Shown: one piece after another, positions 54,886 through 64,000 of the stretch
Layout: each line of letters opens with the position of its first letter
How positions within the stretch are numbered: the first letter of the stretch is position 1
NCBI GenBank assembly: GCA_011799875.1
Contig: CM022303.1
Coordinates: 217,464,255 to 217,528,254 of the forward strand
DNA: 64,000 nt
Origin: Thinopyrum elongatum
Taxonomy: Eukaryota > Streptophyta > Magnoliopsida > Poales > Poaceae
Direction of reading: 5' to 3'
Program-made: the position numbers and the translations under genes
Notes under the pieces: model-generated
What the model was told of the DNA's origin: nothing
The model's database searches: none
What the model saw: only the letters and a program-made list of their open reading frames with translations

Positions 54886-57023
54886 CCATAGACCAACTTA
54901 GGCCAAAAGCCTAAGCTTGGGGAGTATGTATTTCTCACCGAAATAACATTCATGCATCACACAATCATTCAACTTGTCGGTGATCATCCTTTTTCATTGT
55001 ATAATCCATGTTAGCTTATTTTTCTTGCTTTCTTCTTGTGTGTTTGAAAAACTTTGATAAAATCCAAAAATATTTCTTGCTTCTTATTAGTTTTTCTTTC
55101 CAGTTTATTTAGTTGTAGTATTAAAAGAAAACCCAAAAAGATTTCTCGTTCTTCTTTTGTTTGTTGGGAGCTTTCCAGTGTAAATAGTTTTTCTCGTTTT
55201 CATTTTTCTTTTGTTAATTTACTTTCTTCAAGAGAAAAACAAAAAGTCCAAAAATATTTCAGTGTGTTTCTTTGAAATTCTTTTCTTTTTCTTGGGGTTG
55301 TAAGGAGAAGACCACTATGAAATTGTTGACTGGCTCTCACGCGCATTATTGTTAATCTAACAAAGAGCCCATATTATATACCTTGTCTTCTCCTTTGAAT
55401 AAATGTTTGTAGATTCCATCTTAGTCCACGTCACGTGCACTATTATTATTATTATTTACACTGTTCGGCCGTGCAAGTGACAGGCAATAATGACGAGATT
55501 TGATGAAATGATTGAGATGAAGAAAAGCTGGTATGAACTCGACCTATTTTGTTTTTGTAAATATGATTAGCTCATCATTCTTGATTGAGCCTATTATGAA
55601 TGAACATGTTTGCAATGATAATTAGAGATCATAGTTACTCATGCCATGCTTAAATAGCTAGGAGTGGATAATGGTTTATCTTGTGTGTCAACATGCATTT
55701 AAAATTGTTATGATGTAGTATGATAGGATGGTATCCTCCTCTAAGTAATTCGAGTGGCTTGACTTGGCACATGTTCACGCATGTAGTTGAATCAAAATCA
55801 ACATAGCCTCCATGATATTTATGTTCATGGTGATTTATATCCTACTCATACTTGTATTCAATGTTGATTAATTTCAATGCATGCTTATGACCGTTGTCGC
55901 TCTCTAGTTGGTCGCTCCTCAATCTATTTGCTAGCCTTCACTTGTACTAAGCGGGAATACTGCTTGTGCATCCAATTCCTTAAACCCAAAGTTGTTCCAT
56001 ATGAGTCCACCATACCTATCTATATATGGTATTTACCTACCGTTCCAAGTTAATTTGCATGTGCCAAACTCCAAATCTTCAAATAATAATCTGTTTTGTA
56101 TGCCCGAATCGCTCATGTAGCGACAGGGGGCTGTCAATATCTTCCATGCTAGGTGGGTTATTCTCATGATGAGTGTGTATTCGCTTGTCATTCATGAGAA
56201 AGTGGCTGGTAATCGGGATGCCCAGTCCTCTGATCGAAATCAAAATCAAAATCAAAATATAATAATGAAATAAAACTCCCCCGGATTGTTGTTGGTATGG
56301 AGGGTACCCGAGGATTCGGCTAGCCATGGCTTGTGTTTGTTGGTGGAGGGGGAGTAAAAACTTTGCCTTTCTGTTTGGGAACCGCCTATAATGTGTCTAG
56401 CATGGAAGATAGTGACATCTCTCGGTTGTTATGCTGACAATGAAAGCATACCTCCCAAAATTATATTCATCTTTGTTTTAAAAGCTTCGAGCTCTGGCAC
56501 CTCTGCAAATCCCTACTTCTCTCTGCGAATGGCCTATCCATTTACTTTTATTGTTGAGTCATCATCTTCTTATTAAAGCACCAACTGGAGAGCACTACTG
56601 TCATTTATATGCTTTGTTTTCAATTGATGTTGAGTATGAGTGTGACTGGATCTCTTTTACCATGAATTATAATATCTAGTCAGCGCTTGAACTTCAGGGG
56701 TGCTCTGCATTTATGTTTTGCGGTCTCAGAAAGGCTAGCGAGATACCATTATATCACATTGTCTCATGATTGTTTTGAAAAAGTGTTGTCATCTAAGATA
56801 TCTTATTATTGCTCGCTAGTTAGTTATGCTATTGATATAAGTAAATGTGAGACCTAAATGTTATTGTGAATGAGGTTAGTTCGTAATCTTTGCTAAAAAC
56901 CAGAACATTGGTTAGACATATTTGCAACAACAAGATCAAACAGAGTTTGTAATTTTTTTTTCTTTGTCACGTTCAGTTTGTCAACTGAATTGCTTGAGGA
57001 CAAGCAATGGGTTAAGCTTGGGG
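54886..57023 (+). other. Element A 3' noncoding tail and polypurine tract
   Basis: 2.1 kb without credible coding. CTAAGCTTGGGGAG (54911-54924) stands just after ORF2, and GTTAAGCTTGGGG (57011-57023) abuts the 3' LTR as its polypurine tract. The part 55880-56110 recurs in element D (59730-59960) and in element B (2940-3140, reversed). Confidence 0.7.
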
Positions 57024-58395
57024 TTAAACTCTTTTGCCCTTGTTTTGGACCCTAATTTGCATGATTTGAATGGAACTAACCCGGACTGACGTTGTTTTCA
57101 TCAGAATTGCCATGGTGTTATTTTTGTGCAGAACACAAAGTTCTCGGATTAACCTAAAAATTTATGGAGAATTTTGTGGAATATATAAAAAATACTGGCG
57201 GAAAATGATACAAGAGGGGGCCACCCAGGAGCCACAAACTCTGGGGGCGCGCCTACCCCCCTCCCCCCAGGGCGCACCTCCCAAGCTTGTGGCCCCCCTG
57301 GAGCTCCGGCAACCCTAAGTCCAACTCCATATATACCTATTCGCAGAGAAAAAAATTAGAGAGAAGGATTCATCGCGTTTGACGATACAGAGCCGCCGCC
57401 ACCTGCTGTTCTTCATCGGGAGGGCTGATCTAGATTCAGTTCGGGGCTCCGGAGGGTGGAATCCGTCGCCGTCGTCATCATCAACCTTCCTTCATTGTCA
57501 ATTTCATGATGCTCACCATCGGGAGTGAGTAATTCCTTCGTAGGCTTGCTGGACGGTGGTGAGTTGGATGAGATTTATCATGCAATCGAGTTAGTTTTGT
57601 TAGGGCTTGATCCCTAGTATCCACTATGTTCTGAGATTGATGTTGCTATGACTTTGCTATGCTTAATGCTTGTCACTAGGGCCCGAGTGCCATGATTTCA
57701 TATCTGAAACTATTTTGTTTTCATGAATATATGTGTGTTCTTGATCCTATCTTGCAAGTTGTAGACACCTATTACGAGCTATGATCCGCATACCCCAAGG
57801 TGACAATAATTGGGATTCTTTACGATGATTACCGTAGTTTGAGGAGTTCATGTATTCATTAAGTGCTAATGCTTTGTTCCGGTTATCTATTAAAAGGAGG
57901 GCTTAATATCCCTTTGTTTCCTTATAAACCCCCGCTGCCACGGGAGGGTAGGACAAAAAGATGTCATGCAAGTTCTTTTCCATAAGCACATATGACTATA
58001 TACGGAATACATGCCTACATTACATTAATGAATTGGAGCTAGTTCTGTGTCGCCCTAGGTTATGACTGCTACATGATGAATATTATCCAACACTGATCCA
58101 ATGCCTACGAGCTTTTCATATATTGATCTTTGCTAAGTTACTTTTGCCGTTGCTGCTGTTACAATCACTACAAAACTGCTACTGTTACTTTTGCCACTGT
58201 TACCGTTACTATCATACTACTTTGCTACTAAATACTTTGTTGCACATATTAAGTCTTTCAGGTGTGGTTGAATTGACAACTCAACTGCTAATACTTGCAA
58301 ATATTCTTTGGCTCCCCTTGTGTCGAATCATTAAATTTGGGTTGAATACTCTACCCTCGAAAACTATTGTGATCCCCTATACTTGTGGGTTATCA
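57024..58395 (+). repeat. Element A 3' LTR, first 28 bp missing
   Basis: Matches the 5' LTR from its position 29 onward (ttaaactcttttgcccttg) to the intact end GTTATCA at 58395. The TGATACGTCTCC start is gone: the polypurine tract joins directly to ttaaactc. The hairpin (57231-57293) is longer here than in the 5' LTR, with an extra run of C. TATA at about 57330-57335. Confidence 0.85.
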
Positions 58396-58400
58396 GAAGC

Positions 58401-59989
58401 CTCTAGTGAAAACAGAGGCAACCCAACAGTTATCTTTGTTTTTCTTGTTTATTTTTCTAATTTTTTGTGTGCACACAATTATGCTACTGTCATGGTTGTT
58501 TTTTGTGTGTTTAAATTAGTTTGTGCCAAGTAAAGCCTTTGGGGATGATTTTTGTGATAGTTATTCTGTGGAAAAACAAAAACTTTTGCGTGTAGTACTG
58601 GAATCCTCTAAATTCACTGGATTGTGGAAAAATTCTGATTTTTTTACACATGATTGATATAAAAAATTTCCCATGTTATCCAAATTTTTAGAATGTTTGG
58701 AGTTACAGAAGTATAGTTAATATTCAGATTACGACAGACTATTCTGTTTTTGACAGATTCTGTTTTTGTTGCATTGTTTGCTTGTTTTGATGAAACCATG
58801 GATTGTATCGGGGGGTATAAGCCATGGAGAAGTTAAAATACAGTAGATATTATGCAATAATAAAATATGAATGGGTTTACAACAGTACCTAAATTTTTTG
58901 ATTTGGTTATTATACTAATGCTTCTAACGAAGGTTTTGTTGATTTCGTGTGCTGAAGTTTTCAAGTTTTGAGTGAGATCATGATGGATGAAGGAATAAGG
59001 AGTGGAAAGAGCCTAAGTTTGGGGATGCCCAGGGCACCCCAAGGTAATATTCAAGGACTCCAAAGCATCTAAGCTTGGGGATGCCCCGGAAGGCATCCCC
59101 TCATTCTTCTACCAATTGTCGGTAATGTTACTTGGAGCTATATTTTTATTCATCACATGATATGAGTTTTGCTTGGAGCGTCGTGTATTATTTGAGTCTT
59201 TGTTTGCTTTTTAGTTTGCCACAATCATCTTTGCTGGACGCACCTTCTTGAGAGGGACACACATTAATCATGATTTGTTAGAATATTCTATGTGCTTCAC
59301 TTATATCCTTTGAGCTACGCAGTTGCTCTAGTACTTCACTTATATCTTTTTTTGAGCACGGCGATGATTATATTTTAAAGAAATAGTTGCACTCTCATGT
59401 TTCACTTATATCATTTTGAGAGTTGATAATAGCAATGGCAATATGCACAAGTTATGAATTTGGTCCTAATGTGATATATATTCAAGAGGGGTATAATAAA
59501 AACTTTCATGTACCTCACTGAATATGATAAGTTTGATTCCTTGCAATAGTTTTGCGATATGAAGATGATGATATGTGGGTTGTACTAGTGAGTAATTGTG
59601 GTTTAGTAAGAATATTGGTGTTAAGGTTTGTGATTCCCTATGCATACACATAAAGACAATAGTTATGCAACAAAGTTATATCCTACTTCTTGTTCGTTAT
59701 TCAGTGTTAGTTATTCTCAATGCATGTTTATGACCGTTTTTGTTTTCCGGTTGGTTGCTTCTCAATCTATTTGCTAGCCTTCACTTGTACTAAGCGGGAT
59801 TGCTACTTGTGCATCCAATTCCTTAAACCTAAAGTTGTTCCACGTGAGTCCACCATACCTACCTATATGTGGTATTTACATGCCGTTCCAAGTAAATTTG
59901 CATGTGCCAACTCTAATCATTCAAATAGTTATCCATTTTGTGTGCCTGTACCGCTCATGGAGTGACAGGGGGTGGCCAATATCTTTCAT
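58401..59989 (+). other. Element D remnant: LTR fragment then internal noncoding DNA
   Basis: CTCTAGTGAAAAC (58401-58413) continues the D LTR. The rest is AT-rich internal sequence with two CTAAG(C/T)TTGGGGATGCC motifs (59013-59029 and 59069-59085). A part (59700-59985) resembles the 3' tail of element A. No gene. It stops abruptly at the integrase frame of element C. Confidence 0.6.
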
Positions 59990-60003
59990 GATGATTTAAA
60001 TAA

Positions 60004-60354
60004 AAAGTTAAGAGATGGCATGATAAAAGAATTAAAAAAAATAAGGTTAAAAAAAGAATTGAAAATCGGGAATTCAAAGTAGGTGAGCATGTTCTATTTT
60101 ACAATTCTCATTTCAGATTCTTTGCAGGAAAACTTCTCTCCAGATGGGAAGGATCGAATATCATCGAAGAAGTTTATCGCTCCGGAGCTATCAAGATCAA
60201 TAATGCCGAGGGCACTAATCTGAGAGTGGTTAATGGACAAACAATTAAGCATTATATCTCAGGTACACCTATTAATGTTGAAACTAATATTGTTCAAACT
60301 ATGACACCAGAAGAACAAATAAGAGTGACCTTCCGGAACACTCCAGAACCCTGA
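60004..60354 (+). pseudogene. Element C integrase C-terminal domain
   Basis: An open frame of 116 codons to TGA 60352-60354, without its own start because the upstream integrase is deleted. It reads KVKRWHDKRI, REFKVGEHVLFYNSHFRFF, GKLLSRWEGSNIIEEVY and SGAIKIN, then KHYISGTPINVE near the end. This is the small beta-barrel (GPY/F-like) end of gypsy integrase, with W-E-G in place, typical of the Athila group. The frame itself is undamaged, so loss of the rest is by deletion, not slow decay. Confidence 0.85.
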
Positions 60355-60389
60355 AAAAGAGTAGGTATGTGATACGGTAAGTAAACCGA

Positions 60390-60610
60390 CTACAAAATTC
60401 CATAAAAAATATTTCTCTACATTTTGGAATATTAGAAAAAATACGAAAATAAGAAATAGCTGAGAGGACCCATGATGAGGTTGCAAGGCAACAGGGCGCG
60501 CCCTACCCCCTGGGCATGCCAGGTTGCCTTGTGGGCCCCTCGTGTGCCTTCCCGACTCCATTTTCTTCCCGTATATTTGTTTCACAAGGTAAAAATTCTT
60601 TATATATACT
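60390..60610 (+). promoter_or_regulatory. LTR-like module with GC hairpin upstream of element C last ORF
   Basis: An AT-rich part (tggaatattagaaaaaatac), then hairpin 60483-60532 (stem GCAAGGCAAC/GTTGCCTTGT), then TTTATATATACTCCCG (60598-60613), a good TATA candidate about 200 bp before the last ORF. It mirrors hairpin plus TATA in the LTR of C (62919-62955, tgctatatgaacgg near 62988). Confidence 0.45.
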
Positions 60611-60777
60611 CCCGTATGTTTTGACCACCGTATCGCAAGTTTCTCCTCTGTTCTGGATTCGGGCTGTTTTTCTAATAGATCTAGATCGCCTTGGCTCCCC
60701 AAGGGCTTCATACCAAGCACCGGATAGTGCAACCTTCGTCGGGCAAACACCCTTTGAGCGAGGTCTATTACGGGTGA

Positions 60778-61116
60778 TCGTCAGGGGAGGAGGACACTGG
60801 TAAGAGGGAGGAAGCCAAAGAGGACGTGGAAGACCAGACCCAAGGAGAAGGAGGTCAAACCGTGCCCTTAGGAGGGGCCACAGAAAAGGGAGACATACTG
60901 CAAACCCTTTATCGTAATCTCTCTCCATCTGAAATTGATGCACTAAAGGTTTTTGAGGCAGTCTGTGCTCAGAATACATCACTTACTCTTGAGGTTATTT
61001 TATTGGAGGAGAAAAATCACGCCCTTCAGAAGATCAATAGCTATCTGGAATACTTACTGAAGCTGGAGGACAAGCCTACTACCTCATCACCACCATCACC
61101 GAAGAAAGAAACTTGA
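60778..61116 (+). pseudogene. Element C small last ORF, coiled-coil protein
   Basis: Open frame from 60778 (after a TGA at 60775) to TGA 61114-61116. No ATG lies near its start, so the beginning is lost or changed. The N-terminus is acidic and hydrophilic. The middle NLSPSEIDALKVFEAVCAQN and VILLEEKNHALQKINSYLEY likely forms a coiled coil. The tail is Ser/Pro/Lys-rich. No known family; it occupies the position of the third ORF of Athila-like elements. Confidence 0.5.
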
Positions 61117-62641
61117 GCACATGGGTATGGGCACCACCTAGGCTTGTGCCAAGCTTGGGGGAGGTGCCCCGGTATAGTATCACCACCACTTTTACTATCT
61201 TAGTTTGATCCTTAGTTATTTCATGATTTAGAAGAATAAAAGTTTAGTATGATCTATTTTTGAGTGCTTGTTTCGTGATCTATCTATCTATGTAATCGAG
61301 GTTGAAAGTTATATAACAAAGAGTAGTTTGAGTTTTACTTCTTTACTTTTATGTGTCAATCGTAGCAACGAAAATAATAAAAAGATCATATGTTAATCGC
61401 ATGGGAAGTAATGATTTTACATAAAGAAAAGTATAATTGATAAAATTTATTGGAAGTTAACAAACATAGTATTGGTCATTAATAAGGGAAGAGAGGATTC
61501 ACATATAAATATACTATCTTGGACATCTTTTACGATTGTGAGCCCCCATTAAATATTCTATGTCAATTAGTTGACATTGGGCAAGGAATACAACATAATG
61601 GGTTATGTTTGCTTATATTCACATAGAATTTATATTGGCATGGATCCTCCAACATGTGGTGCTTCCTCACTATCTTTTGCTAGCAAAAAATCCGCACTAA
61701 ATAGAGATACTACTTGTGCACGCAAAACCCTTAAACCAAGTTTCATGCCATGAGAGTCCACTATATCTACCTATGGATTGAATAAGATCCTTCAAGTAAG
61801 TTGTAATCGATGCATAAAGCAATAAAAATTGCTCCTAAATATGTATGATCTTTTATTGTAAGGGAAACTAAGCTTTGTACGATCTTGTGATGGTAAAGGA
61901 ATAAAAGTGACAGACTGCATAATAAATGTTGCTATCACAAGGGGCAATATAAAGTGACATTCCTTTATATTAAGAGCTTGCACATCCAAAAATAAAAAGC
62001 GCATGACAACCTATGCTTCCCTCTACGGAGGGCCTATCTTTTAGCTTTCTAAATTTACCTTTTATGCAAGAGACAATAGTCTTCTTCTCTATTCCATTTT
62101 CTATTTTTCTCTTTGCAAGCATCATGTGGTGGGCAAAGATCTAGGCACATATATCCAGTTGGATATGGGTAATCATGAGTTATTATTGTTGACATTACCC
62201 CTGAGGTAAATGAGTTGTGAGGTGAAATTATAAGCCCCTATCTTCCTTTGTGTCTGACTGAAACTTTTGCTCCAGATATATATGCCGTGAGTATCAGCAA
62301 TCATAGAAGACTAAATGATAGTTGAGTATGTGGACTTGCTAAACAAAAGCTCTTACATAAGATTCTTCCTGACACTATGGTGAATTGTAATTGTTTCATT
62401 CAATAAGAACATAGTTTGTTAGTTTTCAAGAAAGTTTATGCGTTATACTTCGATATTGTGATGAATTGTTACTTGTTCATCAGAAGTTTTATGATGATAT
62501 ATTACCGCTATATATGGTAATGATCATGATGCTACTATGTCTGTATTTTGTTTTATCGACACCTCTCTCTCTAAACATGTGGTCAAGGTTATCGATTTCA
62601 GCTTTCGCTTGAGGACAAGCGAGGTCTAAGCTTGGGGGAGT
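61117..62641 (+). other. Element C 3' noncoding tail and polypurine tract
   Basis: No coding sequence seen. CCAAGCTTGGGGGAGG (61149-61164) lies 33 bp after the last ORF. TCTAAGCTTGGGGGAG (62625-62640) abuts the 3' LTR and is the polypurine tract that primes plus-strand DNA. Confidence 0.7.
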
Positions 62642-63929
62642 TGATACGTCCATTTTGCATCATGTATTCCTACTGATATTTATAATTTTTTTGATCATTA
62701 TTACACTTTGTGATGCAATTCTAATGACTTTTATCTCTTAATTTGCAAGATTTACATGAAGAGGGAGATTGTCGGCAGCTGGAATTCTGGACCTGAAAAA
62801 GTTACAGTAGAGATACCTATTCTACAGTGCTCCAAATAACCTGATACTTAACAGAGAATTTTTATTGAATATATAAAAAGTACTGGAGCAAAGAAGTACC
62901 AGAGGGGCCCACCAGTTACCCACAAGGCAATAGGGCACGCCCTGATGCCTTGTGGGGCCCACAGCTGACCCCTGGCGCCCATCTTCTGCTATATGAACGG
63001 TTTTGACATAGAAAAATCAAGAGAGGCTTTCGGGATGAAGCGCCGCCATCTTGAGTCGGAACCTGGGCAGGAGCACTTTTGCTCTCTGACAGAGCAATTC
63101 CACCGGGGATACTTCCCTTAGGGAGGGGGAAAATCGAAGCCATCGACATCATCAATGATCCTCTCATCATGGGAGGACCAATCTTCATCAACATCTTAAC
63201 TAGAAGCATCTCATCTCAAACCCTAGTTCATCTCTTGTATTCAATCTTTGTCCCAAAACCTCAGATTGGTACCTGTGGGTTGCTAGTAGTGTTGATTACA
63301 TCTTGTAGTTGATGCTAGTTGGTGGAAGATTATATGTTTAGATCCTTAATGATATTCAATACTCCTCTGATCTTGAACATGAATATGATTTGTGAGTAGT
63401 TATTTTTGTTCTTGAGGACATGAGAGAAGTCTTGTTATAAGTATTCATGTGAATTTGGTATTCGTTCGATATTTTGATGATATGCATGTTGTTTCTTCCT
63501 TTATTGGTGTCATGTGAACGTCAACTACATGACACTTCACCATACTTGGGCCTAAGGGAAGGCATTGTGGAGAAATAAGTAGACGATGGGTTACTAGAGT
63601 GACAGAAGCTTAAACCCTACTTTATGCGTTATTTCGTAAGGGGCTAATTTGGATACATATGTTTCATGCTATGATAGATTTACCTTAATTCTTCTTTCGT
63701 AGTTGCGGATGCTTGCGAGAGGGGGTAATCATAAGTGGGAGGCTTATTCAAGTAAGAACAACACCCAAGCACCAGTCCACCCACATATCAAATTATCAAG
63801 TAGCGAATGCGAATCAAATAAACATGATGAAAGTGACTAGACGATAATTCCCATGTGTCCTCGAGAACGCTTTGCCTATTATAAGAGAACATTCTGGCTT
63901 GTCCTTTGCTATAAAAAGGATTGGGTCAC
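62642..63929 (+). repeat. Element C 3' LTR (end cut off)
   Basis: Begins TGATACGTCCATTTTGCATC straight after the polypurine tract. It contains the GC-rich hairpin 62919-62955 (stem CCACAAGGCA/TGCCTTGTGG). It is interrupted at 63930 by another LTR before its CA end. Small frames inside are not genes. Confidence 0.8.
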
Positions 63930-64000
63930 TGTGACATCCCAAAATTCTATATTTTGGAATGTTATATTGAATAAATAATTAGGATTTGTTTGCTTGATTT
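63930..64000 (+). mobile_element. Start of a further LTR retrotransposon (partial)
   Basis: TGTGACATCCCAAAATTC starts a new TG-type LTR in the middle of the LTR of element C. Only 71 bp are inside the window, so family and direction are open. Confidence 0.55.

Larger units (their letters stand above)
27956..58395 (+). mobile_element. Element A: pol-less Athila-like LTR retrotransposon carrying CACTA and element T
   Basis: It begins TGATACGTCTCC and ends GTGGGTTATCA, with the 5-bp duplication GAAGC at 27951-27955 and 58396-58400. Minus the two insertions it is about 9.5 kb: LTR, tRNA-Asp PBS, gag-protease, noncoding gap, ORF2, 2.1-kb noncoding tail, polypurine tract and LTR. It has no reverse transcriptase, RNase H or integrase. 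Element B has the same plan. Confidence 0.9.
26738..59989 (+). mobile_element. Element D: truncated gypsy element, host of element A
   Basis: It starts TGATAAGTCTCCAATG inside the integrase of C (left flank CTAAG, 26733-26737) and runs as an LTR to 27955, where element A is inserted. The LTR resumes for about a dozen bases at 58401 and then breaks into AT-rich internal-type sequence to about 59989. No second LTR and no second CTAAG are present, so its right end and part of the C integrase were deleted together. Confidence 0.7.
540..63929 (+). mobile_element. Element C: Athila-like Ty3/gypsy LTR retrotransposon, outermost host, in pieces
   Basis: Segments 540-1359, 25650-26737 and about 59990-63929 read as one + strand element: gag, protease, integrase, a small last ORF, polypurine tract and 3' LTR. 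The first join is exact, because removing element B with one copy of its ATGTT duplication restores the protease frame. The second join is not: element D has lost its right end together with the middle of the C integrase. Reverse transcriptase and RNase H are absent. The 5' LTR lies left of the window. Sabrina- or WHAM-like by memory only. Confidence 0.8.

Overview
This window looks like intergenic DNA of a large grass genome, most likely Triticeae (wheat, barley, rye or Aegilops). I found no ordinary host gene, no rRNA, no functional tRNA and no CRISPR. Almost every base belongs to transposable elements inserted into one another. Names such as Sukkula, Sabrina/WHAM or Athila are recalled family types; no database was searched.

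The layout was solved by matching LTR ends and target-site duplications (TSDs). The oldest host is element C, an Athila-like Ty3/gypsy retrotransposon on the + strand. Its pieces are gag-protease 540-1359, protease/integrase 25650-26737, integrase C-terminus 60004-60354, a small last ORF, and a 3' LTR from 62642. A CACTA transposon end (1-539) cuts its gag on the left, and another LTR begins at 63930.

Element B (1360-25649, minus strand, TSD ATGTT) lies in the protease of C. It holds a solo LTR (6184-7579, TSD TCTAC), a Helitron (9515-12042, A|T insertion) with a captured RNase H-like pseudogene, and a Sukkula-like LARD (12246-23790, TSD CATAA) with LTRs above 4 kb.

Element D begins at 26738 inside the integrase of C and survives only as most of one LTR plus about 1.6 kb. 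Within its LTR sits element A (27956-58395, + strand, TSD GAAGC), of the same family as B. A in turn holds a 12-kb CACTA transposon (29457-41531, TSD GTT) and a Tat-like retrotransposon T (44139-52955, minus strand, TSD CAACT). The deepest stack is C > D > A > CACTA or T.

Most gag/pol reading frames are broken. A and B have gag-protease and an Athila-type second ORF but no reverse transcriptase or integrase, so they look non-autonomous. C and T keep protease and integrase but have lost reverse transcriptase and RNase H. The most unusual content is cargo. T carries an intact 219-residue B3-domain gene on the strand opposite its gag-pol, with its own TATA box. The 12-kb CACTA has no visible transposase but carries a second B3-like gene, three or four Ala-rich unknown ORFs and a 3'-5' exonuclease pseudogene. 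The Athila-like elements also share a GC-rich hairpin next to the LTR core promoter, a copy of that module ahead of the last ORF, and a second polypurine-tract-like motif just after that ORF.
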